Translations under genes and position numbers: made by a program
Shown here: in pieces, positions 43,893 to 54,732 of the stretch
Layout: each line of letters starts with the position of its first letter
How positions within the stretch are numbered: position 1 is the stretch's first letter
Assembly: GCA_009691255.1 (NCBI GenBank)
Contig: SHUT01000004.1
Coordinates: forward strand, 1-64,000
Direction of reading: 5' to 3'
Source: Ilumatobacteraceae bacterium
GTDB lineage: Bacteria; Actinomycetota; Acidimicrobiia; Acidimicrobiales; Ilumatobacteraceae
Length of the DNA: 64,000 bases
The notes under the pieces: model-generated
What the model was told of the DNA's origin: nothing
Databases searched by the model: none
What the model saw: the letters and a program-made list of their open reading frames with translations, nothing else

Positions 43893-46057
43893 TAGTCGCG
43901 CACCGTTGAGCCGCTGCCGACAAGACAGAGTGGATTTGTTAGTGACTGAGAGGTTGCGGGCGCAACACTGCTGCGATCGAGTGGATCTGCAGGCATAGCA
44001 GGGTCAACGCGGGTGCGTCCCGCAAGTGCCGTGAAAATACATTTCACTACAGGTGCAGCAGCCCGCGACCCAAAACCACTTTTTTCCAAATATGCATATA
44101 CAGAATACGGCTTGTCAGGATTCTTGCTGAATGCGCCAAAGGCAGACGAGTCATTCCAGGGAAGATTTCCAAAGCCCTGCGCCGTGCCCGTCTTGCCAGC
44201 CAATGGAATCACAGCCTTGGGATAACTTCTAAACAACTTTTCTCCTGTTGTTGCGTGATAAATATCCGAACTGACTCCTGGGCCGTTTATTACTCGAGTC
44301 AAACCTTCCACGATGGGCTCTCTAATTTCTGCCGACATGTTCATGTCTCGGATGACAACTGGGTCAGACAAATCAGTGATGACTACTCCATCGTCAAAAC
44401 TGAGTCGTCCAGACTTTGTCAGTTGAGTTCCGGAGGCCCAAATGGCTCGCACTACCTTTGGTCGCATAACTAAGCCACCATTAGCGAGCGCACTGTAGGC
44501 AACAGCCATTTGCAAAGGTGTTGCCGACATTAAGCCCTGCCCAATCGCAAATTGAACGTTGTCGCCAACGTAATAACTACGTCCTTCGTCGGCTGTTATC
44601 GCACCCGCGGCAGCTAATCGCTTTTTCAGATCTTTACTTGGCACTGTTCCGACAAATTCGTAAGGAAGATCTATTTCAGTTGGTAAACCAAACCCAAATT
44701 GTCGTACTTCTTCTTCTAGTACTGGACGGTTTCCGCGCTCGGAAAAAATTTCTTCTCCAATTTTATAAAAGAACACGTCTGAGGAAACGGCAAGGGCATC
44801 CACCACGTTGACACGCCCATAGCGACATGGGGCACCATTGCCACAAGTGGCATTTTTGAAGAGACATTTGACGTTCAGTTGGCAACGCTCTTTGGGGATG
44901 CTCGTCAACTGGTAGTAACCATCGTCCTTTAGATGGTATTTAGTGCCGCCTACTAACTGTCCAGAGTGCAACGCAGCATAAGCAACAAACGGTTTGAATG
45001 ATGACCCCAAGTTATATCGCCCCGAGATTGCACGATTGACCAAAATCGATCGGTCGGGGTCATCTGTCACCGGAAAAATCTGTCCGAATTTTTCTCCAGT
45101 GATACCAGCGTTGAACCAGCGATTATCAAAATTGGGATAGCTCGCCATTGCTAGTACTTCTCCTGTGTCATGATTCAGCACAACTGCAGATCCAGCAGGA
45201 GCTTTGTAGTACGTGATCGCTGGATACTTTGGGTCAGGCACACCCTCCAGCATTACCGTGGCTGCCTCAGTGCGACGGCGGACCAACAATTCAGTTTGCA
45301 ACGCCTGTTCGGTAAATTGTTGAATGTCAAGATCTATTGAGAGTTGCACATCGTTGCCCGGAACTGGTTCTTTGCGATCCAGTTCTTGCAAGACATTGCC
45401 AAGTGAATCAACTTCGTACTTGGCAAAGCCAGGAACACCACGCAGTTGCCTCTCATAAGTCTGCTCAACTCCGAACTGACCTACCCGTGCATTCGGGTCG
45501 TACCCCATATTTTTATACATAGAGATTTCATTTTCCTTTATTGCTCCTAGAAAACCAACTATGTGACTCGCCATCGGTGCGTACGGATATTCCCGACGCC
45601 AGTCTTCACGAACATCAACACCTGGATAATCTTCAGAGCGTTCGCGCAAAAAGATCCCCACGTCTTCTGCCACGTCTTCTTTAAGCGTTACAGGCTGAAG
45701 TGGGTCATACCGCTTGCTCTGAAAATGTTCTTCGAGATTTTGGACAGTCATGTTCAAAACACCTGACAATCTGTCCCACATCTGTTGTCGTGGCAAGTCT
45801 CGTGCTATCACCAATCGATTAATGGTGATAGTCAAGATACGTTGATTATCCGCCAAGATTCGGCCATGCAGGTCGGCAATACGGCCTCGCTCGGGGGTTA
45901 ACTTCACTGTGCGGGTGCGAACTTCTCGCACTCGATCTTGCAATCCCTGAGCGTCAACAGTCTGTAAAAACCACAGCCGAACCGTTAGGAGCCCAATTAA
46001 AATCAGCGACACAGATCCGAGCACAGCCAGCCGCGATCGCCTCGGTCTGTCGGTCAT
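43892..46057 (-). CDS. mrdA: Penicillin-binding protein 2 (elongation transpeptidase)
   Basis: 721 residues: a single N-terminal helix (about 10-30), dimerisation domain with RGRIADLHGRILADN, and a transpeptidase domain with the nucleophile in NLGSSFKPF (SxxK), SSD (SxN-type) in AVSSDVFF, and KTGTAQ. It cross-links peptidoglycan in the elongasome with RodA. A short Cys-containing insert (CQLNVKC, CGNGAPC) lies between SxxK and SxN, perhaps a disulfide loop. Overlaps mreD upstream (ATGA) and rodA downstream. Confidence 0.94.
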   Translation of the reverse strand: MTDRPRRSRLAVLGSVSLILIGLLTVRLWFLQTVDAQGLQDRVREVRTRTVKLTPERGRIADLHGRILADNQRILTITINRLVIARDLPRQQMWDRLSGVLNMTVQNLEEHFQSKRYDPLQPVTLKEDVAEDVGIFLRERSEDYPGVDVREDWRREYPYAPMASHIVGFLGAIKENEISMYKNMGYDPNARVGQFGVEQTYERQLRGVPGFAKYEVDSLGNVLQELDRKEPVPGNDVQLSIDLDIQQFTEQALQTELLVRRRTEAATVMLEGVPDPKYPAITYYKAPAGSAVVLNHDTGEVLAMASYPNFDNRWFNAGITGEKFGQIFPVTDDPDRSILVNRAISGRYNLGSSFKPFVAYAALHSGQLVGGTKYHLKDDGYYQLTSIPKERCQLNVKCLFKNATCGNGAPCRYGRVNVVDALAVSSDVFFYKIGEEIFSERGNRPVLEEEVRQFGFGLPTEIDLPYEFVGTVPSKDLKKRLAAAGAITADEGRSYYVGDNVQFAIGQGLMSATPLQMAVAYSALANGGLVMRPKVVRAIWASGTQLTKSGRLSFDDGVVITDLSDPVVIRDMNMSAEIREPIVEGLTRVINGPGVSSDIYHATTGEKLFRSYPKAVIPLAGKTGTAQGFGNLPWNDSSAFGAFSKNPDKPYSVYAYLEKSGFGSRAAAPVVKCIFTALAGRTRVDPAMPADPLDRSSVAPATSQSLTNPLCLVGSGSTVRD

Positions 46058-46575
46058 ATTCCGGCCTTGCTGGATTCAGACAGCACCCACCGACACAGGC
46101 GCTCTGCGGGGACGGCTGCTGCTGCGTTTGTTACGCCCACCACAACGACCACAACAAAAATATGTCCACTCATCACACCTTCACGACCCACGATGGTAAG
46201 CGCCACCGGCATGAACAACATTCCTAAGCCAGACGCAACACCAGCCAACAACATTCGAGTCCACCATGTGGGTTCATGAACAAATGCGTTGGTGGAGCCG
46301 GCAATATAACCAACAAGCGCAAAGACAACCGCCCCCAGCCCGAGTGGGGTGCTAAGTACTAGGTCATACATCATCCCCACGGCAAATCCAGCAATTGCCC
46401 CAACTTCTGATCCGCGCGCCAACCCACTGCTTGTTGCAAGTAACAGCATGACCTGTAGACATACGCCGAACGGGCGCATCGTATTAAAAATAGTTGTCTG
46501 AAACGACAGCACGATTAGAGATACAAGAAACAACCGAGTTGCTGGCTTTTGCGCGATAGAGAGAATCCTGTTCAA
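46054..46575 (-). CDS. mreD: Rod shape-determining protein MreD
   Basis: 173 residues, five to six hydrophobic helices, no soluble domain, in the fixed position between mreC and mrdA. MreD sequences are poorly conserved, so the call rests on position, size and topology. Start is TTG at 46575, overlapping the mreC stop as TTGA, an uncommon start codon but supported by the reading-frame limits. Membrane scaffold of the elongasome. Confidence 0.88.
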   Translation of the reverse strand: MNRILSIAQKPATRLFLVSLIVLSFQTTIFNTMRPFGVCLQVMLLLATSSGLARGSEVGAIAGFAVGMMYDLVLSTPLGLGAVVFALVGYIAGSTNAFVHEPTWWTRMLLAGVASGLGMLFMPVALTIVGREGVMSGHIFVVVVVVGVTNAAAAVPAERLCRWVLSESSKAGI

Positions 46576-47672
46576 GGTGCACCTGGCCTCTCAGTCGTTG
46601 GCTGATACAGCAACACACGCACAAAGTTTAGTGATTCAAGATTCGCCGCCACTCTCACTTCGAGTAGTGGACCAAGTGTTCCGGAGCGCGAAATTATTCT
46701 AGATACAGTTCCGACGACAATGTCTGGAGGAGCAAGAGATGTGGCACCGCCCGAAGACACGATGGGCGAACCAATATAAACAGCCCCAAAACGAGGTTGG
46801 TTCTCGATAAAGCGCACGATTGGTGTTCGCGATAACCCGCGACCTTCAAGTGCCCCAGTTTCGCGTAGCGGCAAGTTTGCTCCCGGCGGGACGGTTATTT
46901 GGGAGGCATTGCCTTGTCCTGGTCGAATATCTCCAACGAACGTGTCGTCTGGAGATGAATCTATTTGTGAAGTATTCGGAACTGTTGCAACAGTAACTCC
47001 AGGGGTGAATCCCGAAATCGTATTTTTTGGAGCAATAGTTGTGGTTGTTGTTGTGGTCGTTGTTGTTGTCGTGTCCGTCGTACCAGACACCGTGACTGGA
47101 ACCGTCACTACAGGCGGCGGTTTATTGACAATTTTGACAGACAAAGAATATGCAGGATCGGTGATGAGCATGACAACGGCGCGGTCATCAAGTGATTCAG
47201 TGACCTTGCCAATGAGTCCTGCTGCATTCAGCACGGGCATGCCCACGCGGATTCCACACCGCCGGCCACGATTGATTTCTACAGTTTGTGAAAAGTTAGA
47301 TGGAGATTGTCCAACGACCTGACCAGTGCACGAATCAATTCCGGCAAGAGTTGGCAGGCCATTGAGTGCTAGCAATTCTTGCGCCTCACGCACGCCTGCA
47401 ATATTGGCGATTGTTGCTCCCTCTTGACGGGCAATCAAATCTTTTAGTCGTTTATTTTCTTGCGACACATCGCCATAATCCGTCACTCCGTGCCAAATGT
47501 TATTTATTGGCGTCGTCAGGACGCGGGTCGCTCCTTCAACGGGACTAAAAACTGCCCCGAAGAGGCGCCTGATTCCAGACACCGAAGAACTGTGGTGTAG
47601 ATCCATCGTGATCAGCAGTATCGATGTCAGGGCAAGTATTGCAATGACTCGTCTTCGCGTTAATCCACCCAT
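46572..47672 (-). CDS. mreC: Rod shape-determining protein MreC with poly-Thr insert
   Basis: 366 residues: N-terminal membrane helix (9-26), a coiled-coil (ENKRLKDLIARQE) and the two beta domains of MreC (GQSPSNFSQTVEINRGR, GIRVGMPVLNAAGLIGKV, ITDPAYSLSV). Between the beta regions, at about residues 190-245, is an insert with an unbroken run of Thr (after TVSGTTD) that ordinary MreC lacks; it is probably a flexible, perhaps glycosylated, linker. MreC sits outside the membrane and bridges MreB with PBP2/RodA. Overlaps mreD; 14 nt after mreB. Confidence 0.93.
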   Translation of the reverse strand: MGGLTRRRVIAILALTSILLITMDLHHSSSVSGIRRLFGAVFSPVEGATRVLTTPINNIWHGVTDYGDVSQENKRLKDLIARQEGATIANIAGVREAQELLALNGLPTLAGIDSCTGQVVGQSPSNFSQTVEINRGRRCGIRVGMPVLNAAGLIGKVTESLDDRAVVMLITDPAYSLSVKIVNKPPPVVTVPVTVSGTTDTTTTTTTTTTTTIAPKNTISGFTPGVTVATVPNTSQIDSSPDDTFVGDIRPGQGNASQITVPPGANLPLRETGALEGRGLSRTPIVRFIENQPRFGAVYIGSPIVSSGGATSLAPPDIVVGTVSRIISRSGTLGPLLEVRVAANLESLNFVRVLLYQPTTERPGAP

Positions 47673-47686
47673 CAGAATGGTCGTCC

Positions 47687-48724
47687 TTAATACTCAAGGT
47701 TTGACGATATCGTCGCGCTACTCATTGCCTCGATGTTTTCGAGTGCTCGCCCAGAACCAATAACAACGACAAAGAGAGGATCGGGGGCTACATAACATGG
47801 CATCCCTGTCTCGGCTGTAATTCGATCAGTGAGCCCTGCGAGCAATGCCCCACCACCTGACAAAAATATTCCACGATCCATGATGTCGGCAGAAAGTTCT
47901 GGTGGCGTGCGGTCAAGGGTTGCTTTTATAACATCTACAATGGCTGACACTTGCTCGGTAATTGCTTCGCGCACATTTTCTGAACTCATTTCAATTGTTT
48001 GAGGTAATCCAGTAACAGTATTTCTGCCCCCAATATCGGCAGTAACTTCTTGCGGTAAAATAGTTGCTGAACCCATTTGCTTCTTTATTTCTTCGGCTGT
48101 GTTCTCGCCAATGTCGAGCGAAAACTCCCGACGCACATAGGAAACGATCGCTGCATCAATCTCGTCACCGGCAACACGAACGCTTTGGGATACCACAATT
48201 CCGCCAAGCGATACGACGGCAACCTCTGTGGTTCCTCCGCCGATGTCCACAATCATGTTGCCGCTGGGTTCGTGCACCGGCAAATCAGCTCCGATAGCTG
48301 CTGCCATTGGCTCTTCAATGATGTAAACGGGTTTGCGGGCTCCCGCGTACTCAGCCGCGTCTTGCACCGCTCTCTGCTCAACGCCTGTGATACCAGACGG
48401 AACACAAATGATCATTCGCGGTTTGCTCCAGCGACTACTTGACACTTGCTGAATGAAATACCGCAACATTTTCTCACATACGTCAAAATCTGAAATCACA
48501 CCATCTTTTAGTGGCCTTACCACTTTGATATTGGCCGGGGTTCTCCCCAGCATCCGTTTTGCCTCAGAGCCGACCGCGACGGGTCTGCCATCACGGATGT
48601 CAATAGCCACGACTGAAGGTTCGTTGAGCACAATTCCCTGTCCGCGCACATACACCAAGGTATTAGCAGTTCCGAGATCGATGGCGATATCTCGACCAAT
48701 GGATAGGGGATTTTTGCGGGTCAT
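47687..48724 (-). CDS. mreB: Rod shape-determining actin homologue MreB
   Basis: 345 residues, actin fold: phosphate 1 loop IAIDLGTANTLVYV, MIVDIGGGTTEVAVVSLGG (phosphate 2), GGGALLAG (adenosine motif). Polymerises on the inner face of the membrane and steers wall synthesis. First of mreBCD-mrdA-rodA. Full length with no insertion. Confidence 0.97.
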   Translation of the reverse strand: MTRKNPLSIGRDIAIDLGTANTLVYVRGQGIVLNEPSVVAIDIRDGRPVAVGSEAKRMLGRTPANIKVVRPLKDGVISDFDVCEKMLRYFIQQVSSSRWSKPRMIICVPSGITGVEQRAVQDAAEYAGARKPVYIIEEPMAAAIGADLPVHEPSGNMIVDIGGGTTEVAVVSLGGIVVSQSVRVAGDEIDAAIVSYVRREFSLDIGENTAEEIKKQMGSATILPQEVTADIGGRNTVTGLPQTIEMSSENVREAITEQVSAIVDVIKATLDRTPPELSADIMDRGIFLSGGGALLAGLTDRITAETGMPCYVAPDPLFVVVIGSGRALENIEAMSSATISSNLEY

Positions 48725-48793
48725 AAGGTGTGGTCTTGGGCCTGCAAGATTGTCTGCCCTCCCAAGATAGTTCTTAGTGTAGTGATGAACCTG

Positions 48794-49204
48794 CTACAGG
48801 TGAGGGAAGAAGATTCCCAGTTCGCGAGCTGCTGAGTCGGCCGAATCGCTCCCGTGCACAAGGTTTTCCGTGAATTCCGTGCCCAAATCGCCACGGATTG
48901 TGCCAGGTGCTGCTGCACGAGGGTTGGTAGCCCCCATCATTGATCGAACTATCTCCCATGTGTCAACGGGACCCTGAACAACCATCGCCACAACTGGACC
49001 CCTGGACATGAATGCTACGAGATCGGCATAAAAACCTTTTCCTTGATGTTCTTCGTAGAGGCGACCCAATATTTCTGTGTCAAGCATCCGCAACTCCATG
49101 GCCACAATAAGCAGACCTTTTTCTTCAAAGCGCGAAAGGATGTCCCCGATGAGACCACGCTCGACAGCGTCGGGTTTGAGCAGGACAAGAGTGCGATTAG
49201 ACAT
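48794..49204 (-). CDS. ndk: Nucleoside diphosphate kinase
   Basis: 136 residues with LVLLKPDAVERGL and the phospho-His motif NLVHGSDS near residue 117. It balances NTP pools by transferring gamma-phosphate. TAGCCT 6 nt before the ATG predicts a leaderless transcript, so ndk probably has its own promoter although it lies between folC and mreB. Confidence 0.97.
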   Translation of the reverse strand: MSNRTLVLLKPDAVERGLIGDILSRFEEKGLLIVAMELRMLDTEILGRLYEEHQGKGFYADLVAFMSRGPVVAMVVQGPVDTWEIVRSMMGATNPRAAAPGTIRGDLGTEFTENLVHGSDSADSAARELGIFFPHL

Positions 49205-49210
49205 GGTGTC

Positions 49211-49216
49211 AGGCTA
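49211..49216 (-). promoter_or_regulatory. Leaderless -10 box (TAGCCT) of ndk
   Basis: TAGCCT on the minus strand ends 6 nt before ATG 49204. Confidence 0.5.
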
Positions 49217-49243
49217 TTGGAAAATGTCGTATTTTTGACAGCC

Positions 49244-50539
49244 TCAGGGCATGATTCGTCGCAAATGCGGCCTCGCTGCACCCACCACATACAGCGAACC
49301 AGCGATCAAAATGGCATCATCGGACGACGCATCTTGCACCGCGCGATCGCACGCTTCTTGCACCGAACGAAGAACCACCACGTCGCTACACCCAAGTCTC
49401 TGCGCTGCTGAAGCAATTTCCTGGCCATTGCGAGCTCTGGGTGACGGGGCTGTGCAACAAATTACAAGATCGAATTCATCAGCTCGGAGGGCAGACAACG
49501 TGTCGTATATGTCTCTGCCTTGCAGTGCTCCAACTATCAGGATTCGCCTTCCGGGTGGATCAAAATCCTCAAAAAAAACTTGCGCACAAACATCAGCTCC
49601 TGCTGGATTATGGGCACCATCAAGAATGATCAGCGGCTGATAACTGACAATTTCAAAACGGCCAGGCATGCTCACATTGGCGAAGGCTTCTTCAACAGTT
49701 TCAAAATGAAGTGGAGCCCGAAAAAACTCTTCCACCGACATCAACGCAACTGCTGCATTTTCACCCTGATGTGCTCCGTGCAAAGGCAAATACAATTCAG
49801 CGAAGTCGCCACGCGGGGTTCGGATATGCAGAAGTCGTCCGCCTAAAGCAAGCTGATTATCAATAACACTGAAGTCTTCGTCCTTGACAACAATTTGATC
49901 ACTTGTTTCAGCACGAAAAATATCAACAAGGGTTGGACGTGTCTCACCGACAACAACAGACGAAGCTGGTTTGATAATGCCAGCTTTTTCGCGCGCGATA
50001 TCAGATAGTTCAGGGCCAGCAAACTCTGTGTGATCAAGGGCGATGTTGGTAATTACCGCTACATCAGCATTAACCACGTTGGTGGCGTCCCACCTGCCCA
50101 GCATGCCAACTTCAATCACTCCGACATCAACTGAATTATCTGCAAACCAACGAAAAGCTGCCGCAGTGACAATCTCAAAATAACTTGGACGCACGCCCGC
50201 CAATACTTCTGCATCAGCCACTGAAGAAATTGCATTTCCGAATTCTTCGTCAGATATGGCTTCGCCATCAATCGATAAGCGTTCATTGATTTTTTCTAGA
50301 TGAGGGCTGGAGTATGTGCCCACACGCAGACCATGGGCCATCAGTAACTGAGTAATTATCTGACTCGTTGATCCCTTGCCATTTGTTCCGGTGACATGAA
50401 CAATTCTAAAAAGAGTATGTGGATCATCTAATATAGACAATAAGCGAAGCGTTTTGTCAAGAGATGGAGATTCAATTCGACCCGTCTTGTCGTACGATGC
50501 ATGCTCATCGAGATAATGCAGGGCGTCAGCAAAAAGCAC
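49244..50539 (-). CDS. folC: Folylpolyglutamate synthase/dihydrofolate synthase
   Basis: 431 residues, Mur-ligase-like. ATP loop VTGTNGKGSTS, YSSPHLEKINERLSI, NIALDHTEFAG and LDGAHNPAGA are the FolC marks. It joins glutamate to dihydropteroate and to folates. GTG start only 2 nt after the clpX stop. In many actinobacteria valS separates clpX from folC; here it is absent. Confidence 0.94.
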   Translation of the reverse strand: MLFADALHYLDEHASYDKTGRIESPSLDKTLRLLSILDDPHTLFRIVHVTGTNGKGSTSQIITQLLMAHGLRVGTYSSPHLEKINERLSIDGEAISDEEFGNAISSVADAEVLAGVRPSYFEIVTAAAFRWFADNSVDVGVIEVGMLGRWDATNVVNADVAVITNIALDHTEFAGPELSDIAREKAGIIKPASSVVVGETRPTLVDIFRAETSDQIVVKDEDFSVIDNQLALGGRLLHIRTPRGDFAELYLPLHGAHQGENAAVALMSVEEFFRAPLHFETVEEAFANVSMPGRFEIVSYQPLIILDGAHNPAGADVCAQVFFEDFDPPGRRILIVGALQGRDIYDTLSALRADEFDLVICCTAPSPRARNGQEIASAAQRLGCSDVVVLRSVQEACDRAVQDASSDDAILIAGSLYVVGAARPHLRRIMP

Positions 50540-50541
50540 GG

Positions 50542-51825
50542 TTACGAAGCGGCACGCCGCGGACGTGCAACACGGCTTGGTACGCGTGGCACTAACTCTG
50601 GCTTGGTTTTTTCGATCACGTTTTCGATGTCCATGATGACTTTGGCAATGTCTGTGCGACTTGGCAGTTCGTACATGGTGTCAAGCAGTATTTCTTCCAG
50701 AATCGAACGTAGACCTCGGGCTCCGGTACCGCGCTTCAGCGCCAAGTCCGCAATCGCTCCGAGCGCGGCCGTCGTAAACTCAAGCTCGACATCTTCAAAT
50801 TCAAAGAGCTTTTGATACTGCTTGACAAGAGAGTTCTTTGGTTCGGTAAGAATTTGGATCAAAGATGCACGGTCTAGCGCATTAACTGCTCCGACCATTG
50901 GCAATCGACCGACGAATTCGGGAATCATTCCGTATTTTAGGAGATCTTCAGGAAGAACTTGAGCGAATAGATCGCCTGGGTCTTTTTCTGCCTTGGACTT
51001 CACAGTGCCGTGGAATCCGACGCCTTTATAGCCAATGCGCTGCTCAATAATTTGTTCGAGACCAGCGAACGCCCCACCACAAATAAATAGCACGTTTGTG
51101 GTGTCAATTTGAATGAACTCTTGATGCGGATGCTTGCGTCCACCCTGGGGCGGCACTGACGCAACGGTTCCTTCTAAAATCTTGAGCAGTGCTTGCTGCA
51201 CACCTTCGCCAGACACATCACGTGTGATGCTTGGGTTTTCAGATTTACGAGCAACTTTATCGATTTCGTCGATGTAGACGATTCCGGCTTCCGCTTTTTT
51301 TACATCAAAATCGGCCGCTTGCAACAACTTGAGCAAAATATTCTCGACGTCTTCACCGACGTAGCCAGCTTCTGTGAGCGCAGTTGCATCCGCGATAGCA
51401 AATGGCACATTCAGCAAACGCGCCAACGTCTGAGCCATGTGCGTTTTCCCGCAGCCTGTTGGACCAAGCAGTAAAATATTACTTTTTGCTAGTTCGACAT
51501 CGTCGCGACGGACTCCGGTATTTTGCTGCTGGTATTGCAATCGACGATAGTGATGAAAGACAGCAACAGCTAAAACTTTTTTTGCTCGATCTTGACCGAC
51601 GACATATTCATCTAGAAACTCTCTTGTCTCTTGCGGGGTCGGCAGTACTTCAAACCGAACGTCTCCCTTTTCGGCGAATTCTTCCTCAATGATTTCGTTG
51701 CAAAGGTCAACGCACTCATCGCAGATGTAGACACCTGGTCCAGCGATAAGTTTCTTGACTTGCTTCTGCGATTTTCCGCAGAACGAGCACTTCAGAATCT
51801 CTCCTGAGTCTCCAAATTTTGCCAC
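50542..51825 (-). CDS. clpX: ATP-dependent Clp protease ATP-binding subunit ClpX
   Basis: 427 residues. N-terminal C4 zinc-binding domain (CSFCGK then CDECVDLC), Walker [10 protein letters not shown], pore-loop GYVGEDVE, Walker B VYIDEIDK and sensor region GGAFAGLE. Unfolds tagged proteins and feeds them to ClpP. GTG start with a GAGAGG element upstream. Located 20 nt after clpP. Confidence 0.97.
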   Translation of the reverse strand: MAKFGDSGEILKCSFCGKSQKQVKKLIAGPGVYICDECVDLCNEIIEEEFAEKGDVRFEVLPTPQETREFLDEYVVGQDRAKKVLAVAVFHHYRRLQYQQQNTGVRRDDVELAKSNILLLGPTGCGKTHMAQTLARLLNVPFAIADATALTEAGYVGEDVENILLKLLQAADFDVKKAEAGIVYIDEIDKVARKSENPSITRDVSGEGVQQALLKILEGTVASVPPQGGRKHPHQEFIQIDTTNVLFICGGAFAGLEQIIEQRIGYKGVGFHGTVKSKAEKDPGDLFAQVLPEDLLKYGMIPEFVGRLPMVGAVNALDRASLIQILTEPKNSLVKQYQKLFEFEDVELEFTTAALGAIADLALKRGTGARGLRSILEEILLDTMYELPSRTDIAKVIMDIENVIEKTKPELVPRVPSRVARPRRAAS

Positions 51826-51845
51826 GAGGCGCCTCTCGGTTGTGG

Positions 51846-52468
51846 TCAGCGAATAGGGCCGGAGCGGTCCGTTAACTGACGCGATGTAATCACATCATCG
51901 ATAATGCCATACGCGAGGGCCTCATTTGCTTCCATTACGAAATCTCGGTCCGTATCAGCATGAACCCGTTCTGTGGTCTGGCCTGTGTGGAAGGACAAAA
52001 CCTCTTCTAGAAGGTCCCTCATGCGCATGATTTCGCGGGCAGCGATCTCTAAATCGGTGACTTGGCCGTATCCGACCTGACCGTATGGCTGATGCAACAT
52101 CACCCGGCTGTGTGGCAGAGCGAGGCGCTTGCCCTTGGTTCCGGCCGCTAGCAATACTGCCGCAGCCGAGGCTGCCTGGCCCAGACAAATCGTTGCGATG
52201 TCATTTTTAATGAACTGCATGGTGTCGTAGATAGCAAAGAGCGCCGTGATGTCTCCGCCCGGGCTGTTGATGTAGATGTTGATATCGCGATCTGGGTTTT
52301 CACTCTCAAGATGAATTAGTTGCGCACACATCAAGTTGGCGATGGTGTCATCGATTGGTGTTCCCAAAAAAATAATGTTTTCTTTAAGTAACTTGCTGTA
52401 CAGGTCGTACACGCGCTCGCCACGACTTGTCTGTTCGGTCACGCTTGGTACGTAATAGTTCTGGAAAT

Positions 52469-52472
<4 letters not shown>
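51846..52472 (-). CDS. clpP: ATP-dependent Clp protease proteolytic subunit ClpP
   Basis: 208 residues. Catalytic Ser102 in LGQAASAAA, His127 in VMLHQP and an Asp in the DTDRD segment; INSPGGD precedes. Forms the tetradecameric protease chamber used by ClpX. GTG start overlapping the tig stop (GTGA). Actinobacteria usually carry a clpP1-clpP2 pair at this place; only one clpP is present here. Confidence 0.96.
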
Positions 52473-53857
<1,385 letters not shown>

Positions 53858-53928
53858 AGGCTGTGAAGTGTATCGGCGCAGCGCACAGGGTGCTTACTTG
53901 ATCGATTGCTTCGCTCTTTTAGGTGGCT

Positions 53929-54216
53929 ATGAGCAAGAATAGGCATATGCCACTTTGGAAGCCCCACGCACTCGCCCATCCCCACGAAGGACAAATTGAT
54001 CTCAAAATCGGAGACACCGTGGTGTCCACCGTTGAACTAGACGGTGTTGAATTGGGTACCCACGGAAAGGTGGTGCTGGCGAATGGCTTTAATTGGCAGC
54101 GCTATCGCGTGCTGTTTGTAACAGGTCACGAACACGGCGACCTTGATCACCGTCATCTCGCCCCTATCGGAAAAACACAACGTCGTCTTGCTCGCGAAGC
54201 AAAGCGAGCACTTTAA
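53929..54216 (+). CDS. Small conserved-looking protein, unknown function
   Basis: 95 residues, basic, His-rich (ALAHPHEG, GHEHGDLDHRHL), with a small beta-like core IDLKIGDTVVSTVELDGV and GTHGKVVLANGFNWQRYRVLF, ending in a basic helix QRRLAREAKRAL. The GDTV...G..GKV pattern suggests an SH3/KOW-like barrel, but I do not recognise a named family. ATG 53929 has AGGTGG just upstream; ATG 53947 is an alternative. It lies between tig and tRNA-Pro. Confidence 0.65.
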   Translation: MSKNRHMPLWKPHALAHPHEGQIDLKIGDTVVSTVELDGVELGTHGKVVLANGFNWQRYRVLFVTGHEHGDLDHRHLAPIGKTQRRLAREAKRAL

Positions 54217-54235
54217 ACGGTAGGTTCTTTGATAC

Positions 54236-54309
54236 CGGGGAGTGGCGCAGCTTGGTAGCGCGCCTGGTTTGGGACCAGGAGGCCGGGGGTTCGAGTCCCC
54301 CCTCCCCGA
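54236..54309 (+). tRNA. tRNA-Pro (UGG)
   Basis: Full cloverleaf: acceptor CGGGGAG/CTCCCCG, D arm GCGCAGCTTGGTAGCGC, anticodon stem CCTGG/CCAGG with TGG in the loop, T arm GGGTTCGAGTCCC, discriminator A. CCA is not encoded. Confidence 0.96.
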
Positions 54310-54372
54310 CGTGATTAATGAAATTGATACGGCTTCACAACGGGGGCATCCTCATACAAAATAAAATGAATT

Positions 54373-54618
54373 GTGCGCAACCCCAACATCACAGTTACGG
54401 TGTGCGACCGTAGCGGCAAGATCGGAGCCGATGCGGCTACTTATCATGGCACAGCCTGTGTCCTGGATAGCGCTTTGTCTGCCCAAGTTGCTCGCGCAAT
54501 CCAATCCAAGTATTTCGTGTTAGGGCGCCTACTGCAGATATATGGCGCTGTCACCGAGGTGATGAGACCATCCAAACGAGTCAGTGAGACAGCAATAAAA
54601 TTTGTTCTACAGAATTAA
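54373..54618 (+). pseudogene. C-terminal remnant of a PPOX-class F420-dependent oxidoreductase
   Basis: 81 codons from a GTG, encoding RNPNITVTVCDRSGKIG, a TACVLD strand and a C-terminal YFVLGRLLQIYG helix followed by a final beta strand. This order matches the second half of small F420-dependent PPOX/pyridoxamine-oxidase-like proteins (the NPxVTVxxCD...G segment and the KYGxxGRL helix). The first ~50 residues of that fold are missing; a TGA stands just before the GTG and no matching N-terminal half is seen in the 63 nt back to tRNA-Pro. Probably a truncated gene; a short functional product cannot be ruled out. Confidence 0.55.
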
Positions 54619-54666
54619 TATCCTCGTTCTTGAGTTTTTTGGAGAATGAACCGTTAGTGTGCTATT

Positions 54667-54678
54667 GCACTTCGGTGC
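54667..54678 (+). promoter_or_regulatory. UUCG hairpin in the helicase leader
   Basis: GCAC-TTCG-GTGC forms a small stable hairpin with a UUCG loop about 55 nt before the helicase start. It may stabilise the leader or act in cold-shock control, as is known for some DEAD-box helicase mRNAs. No T run follows, so it is not a terminator. Confidence 0.3.
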
Positions 54679-54732
54679 GCCCATTGGTACACACCGGTAT
54701 CTGTGGCTTTATCCCCCAAAATGGAGAATATT

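Noticed and set aside
46909-47322. Plus-strand frame with a Val run opposite mreC
   Set aside because: It is the antisense image of the MreC Thr run.
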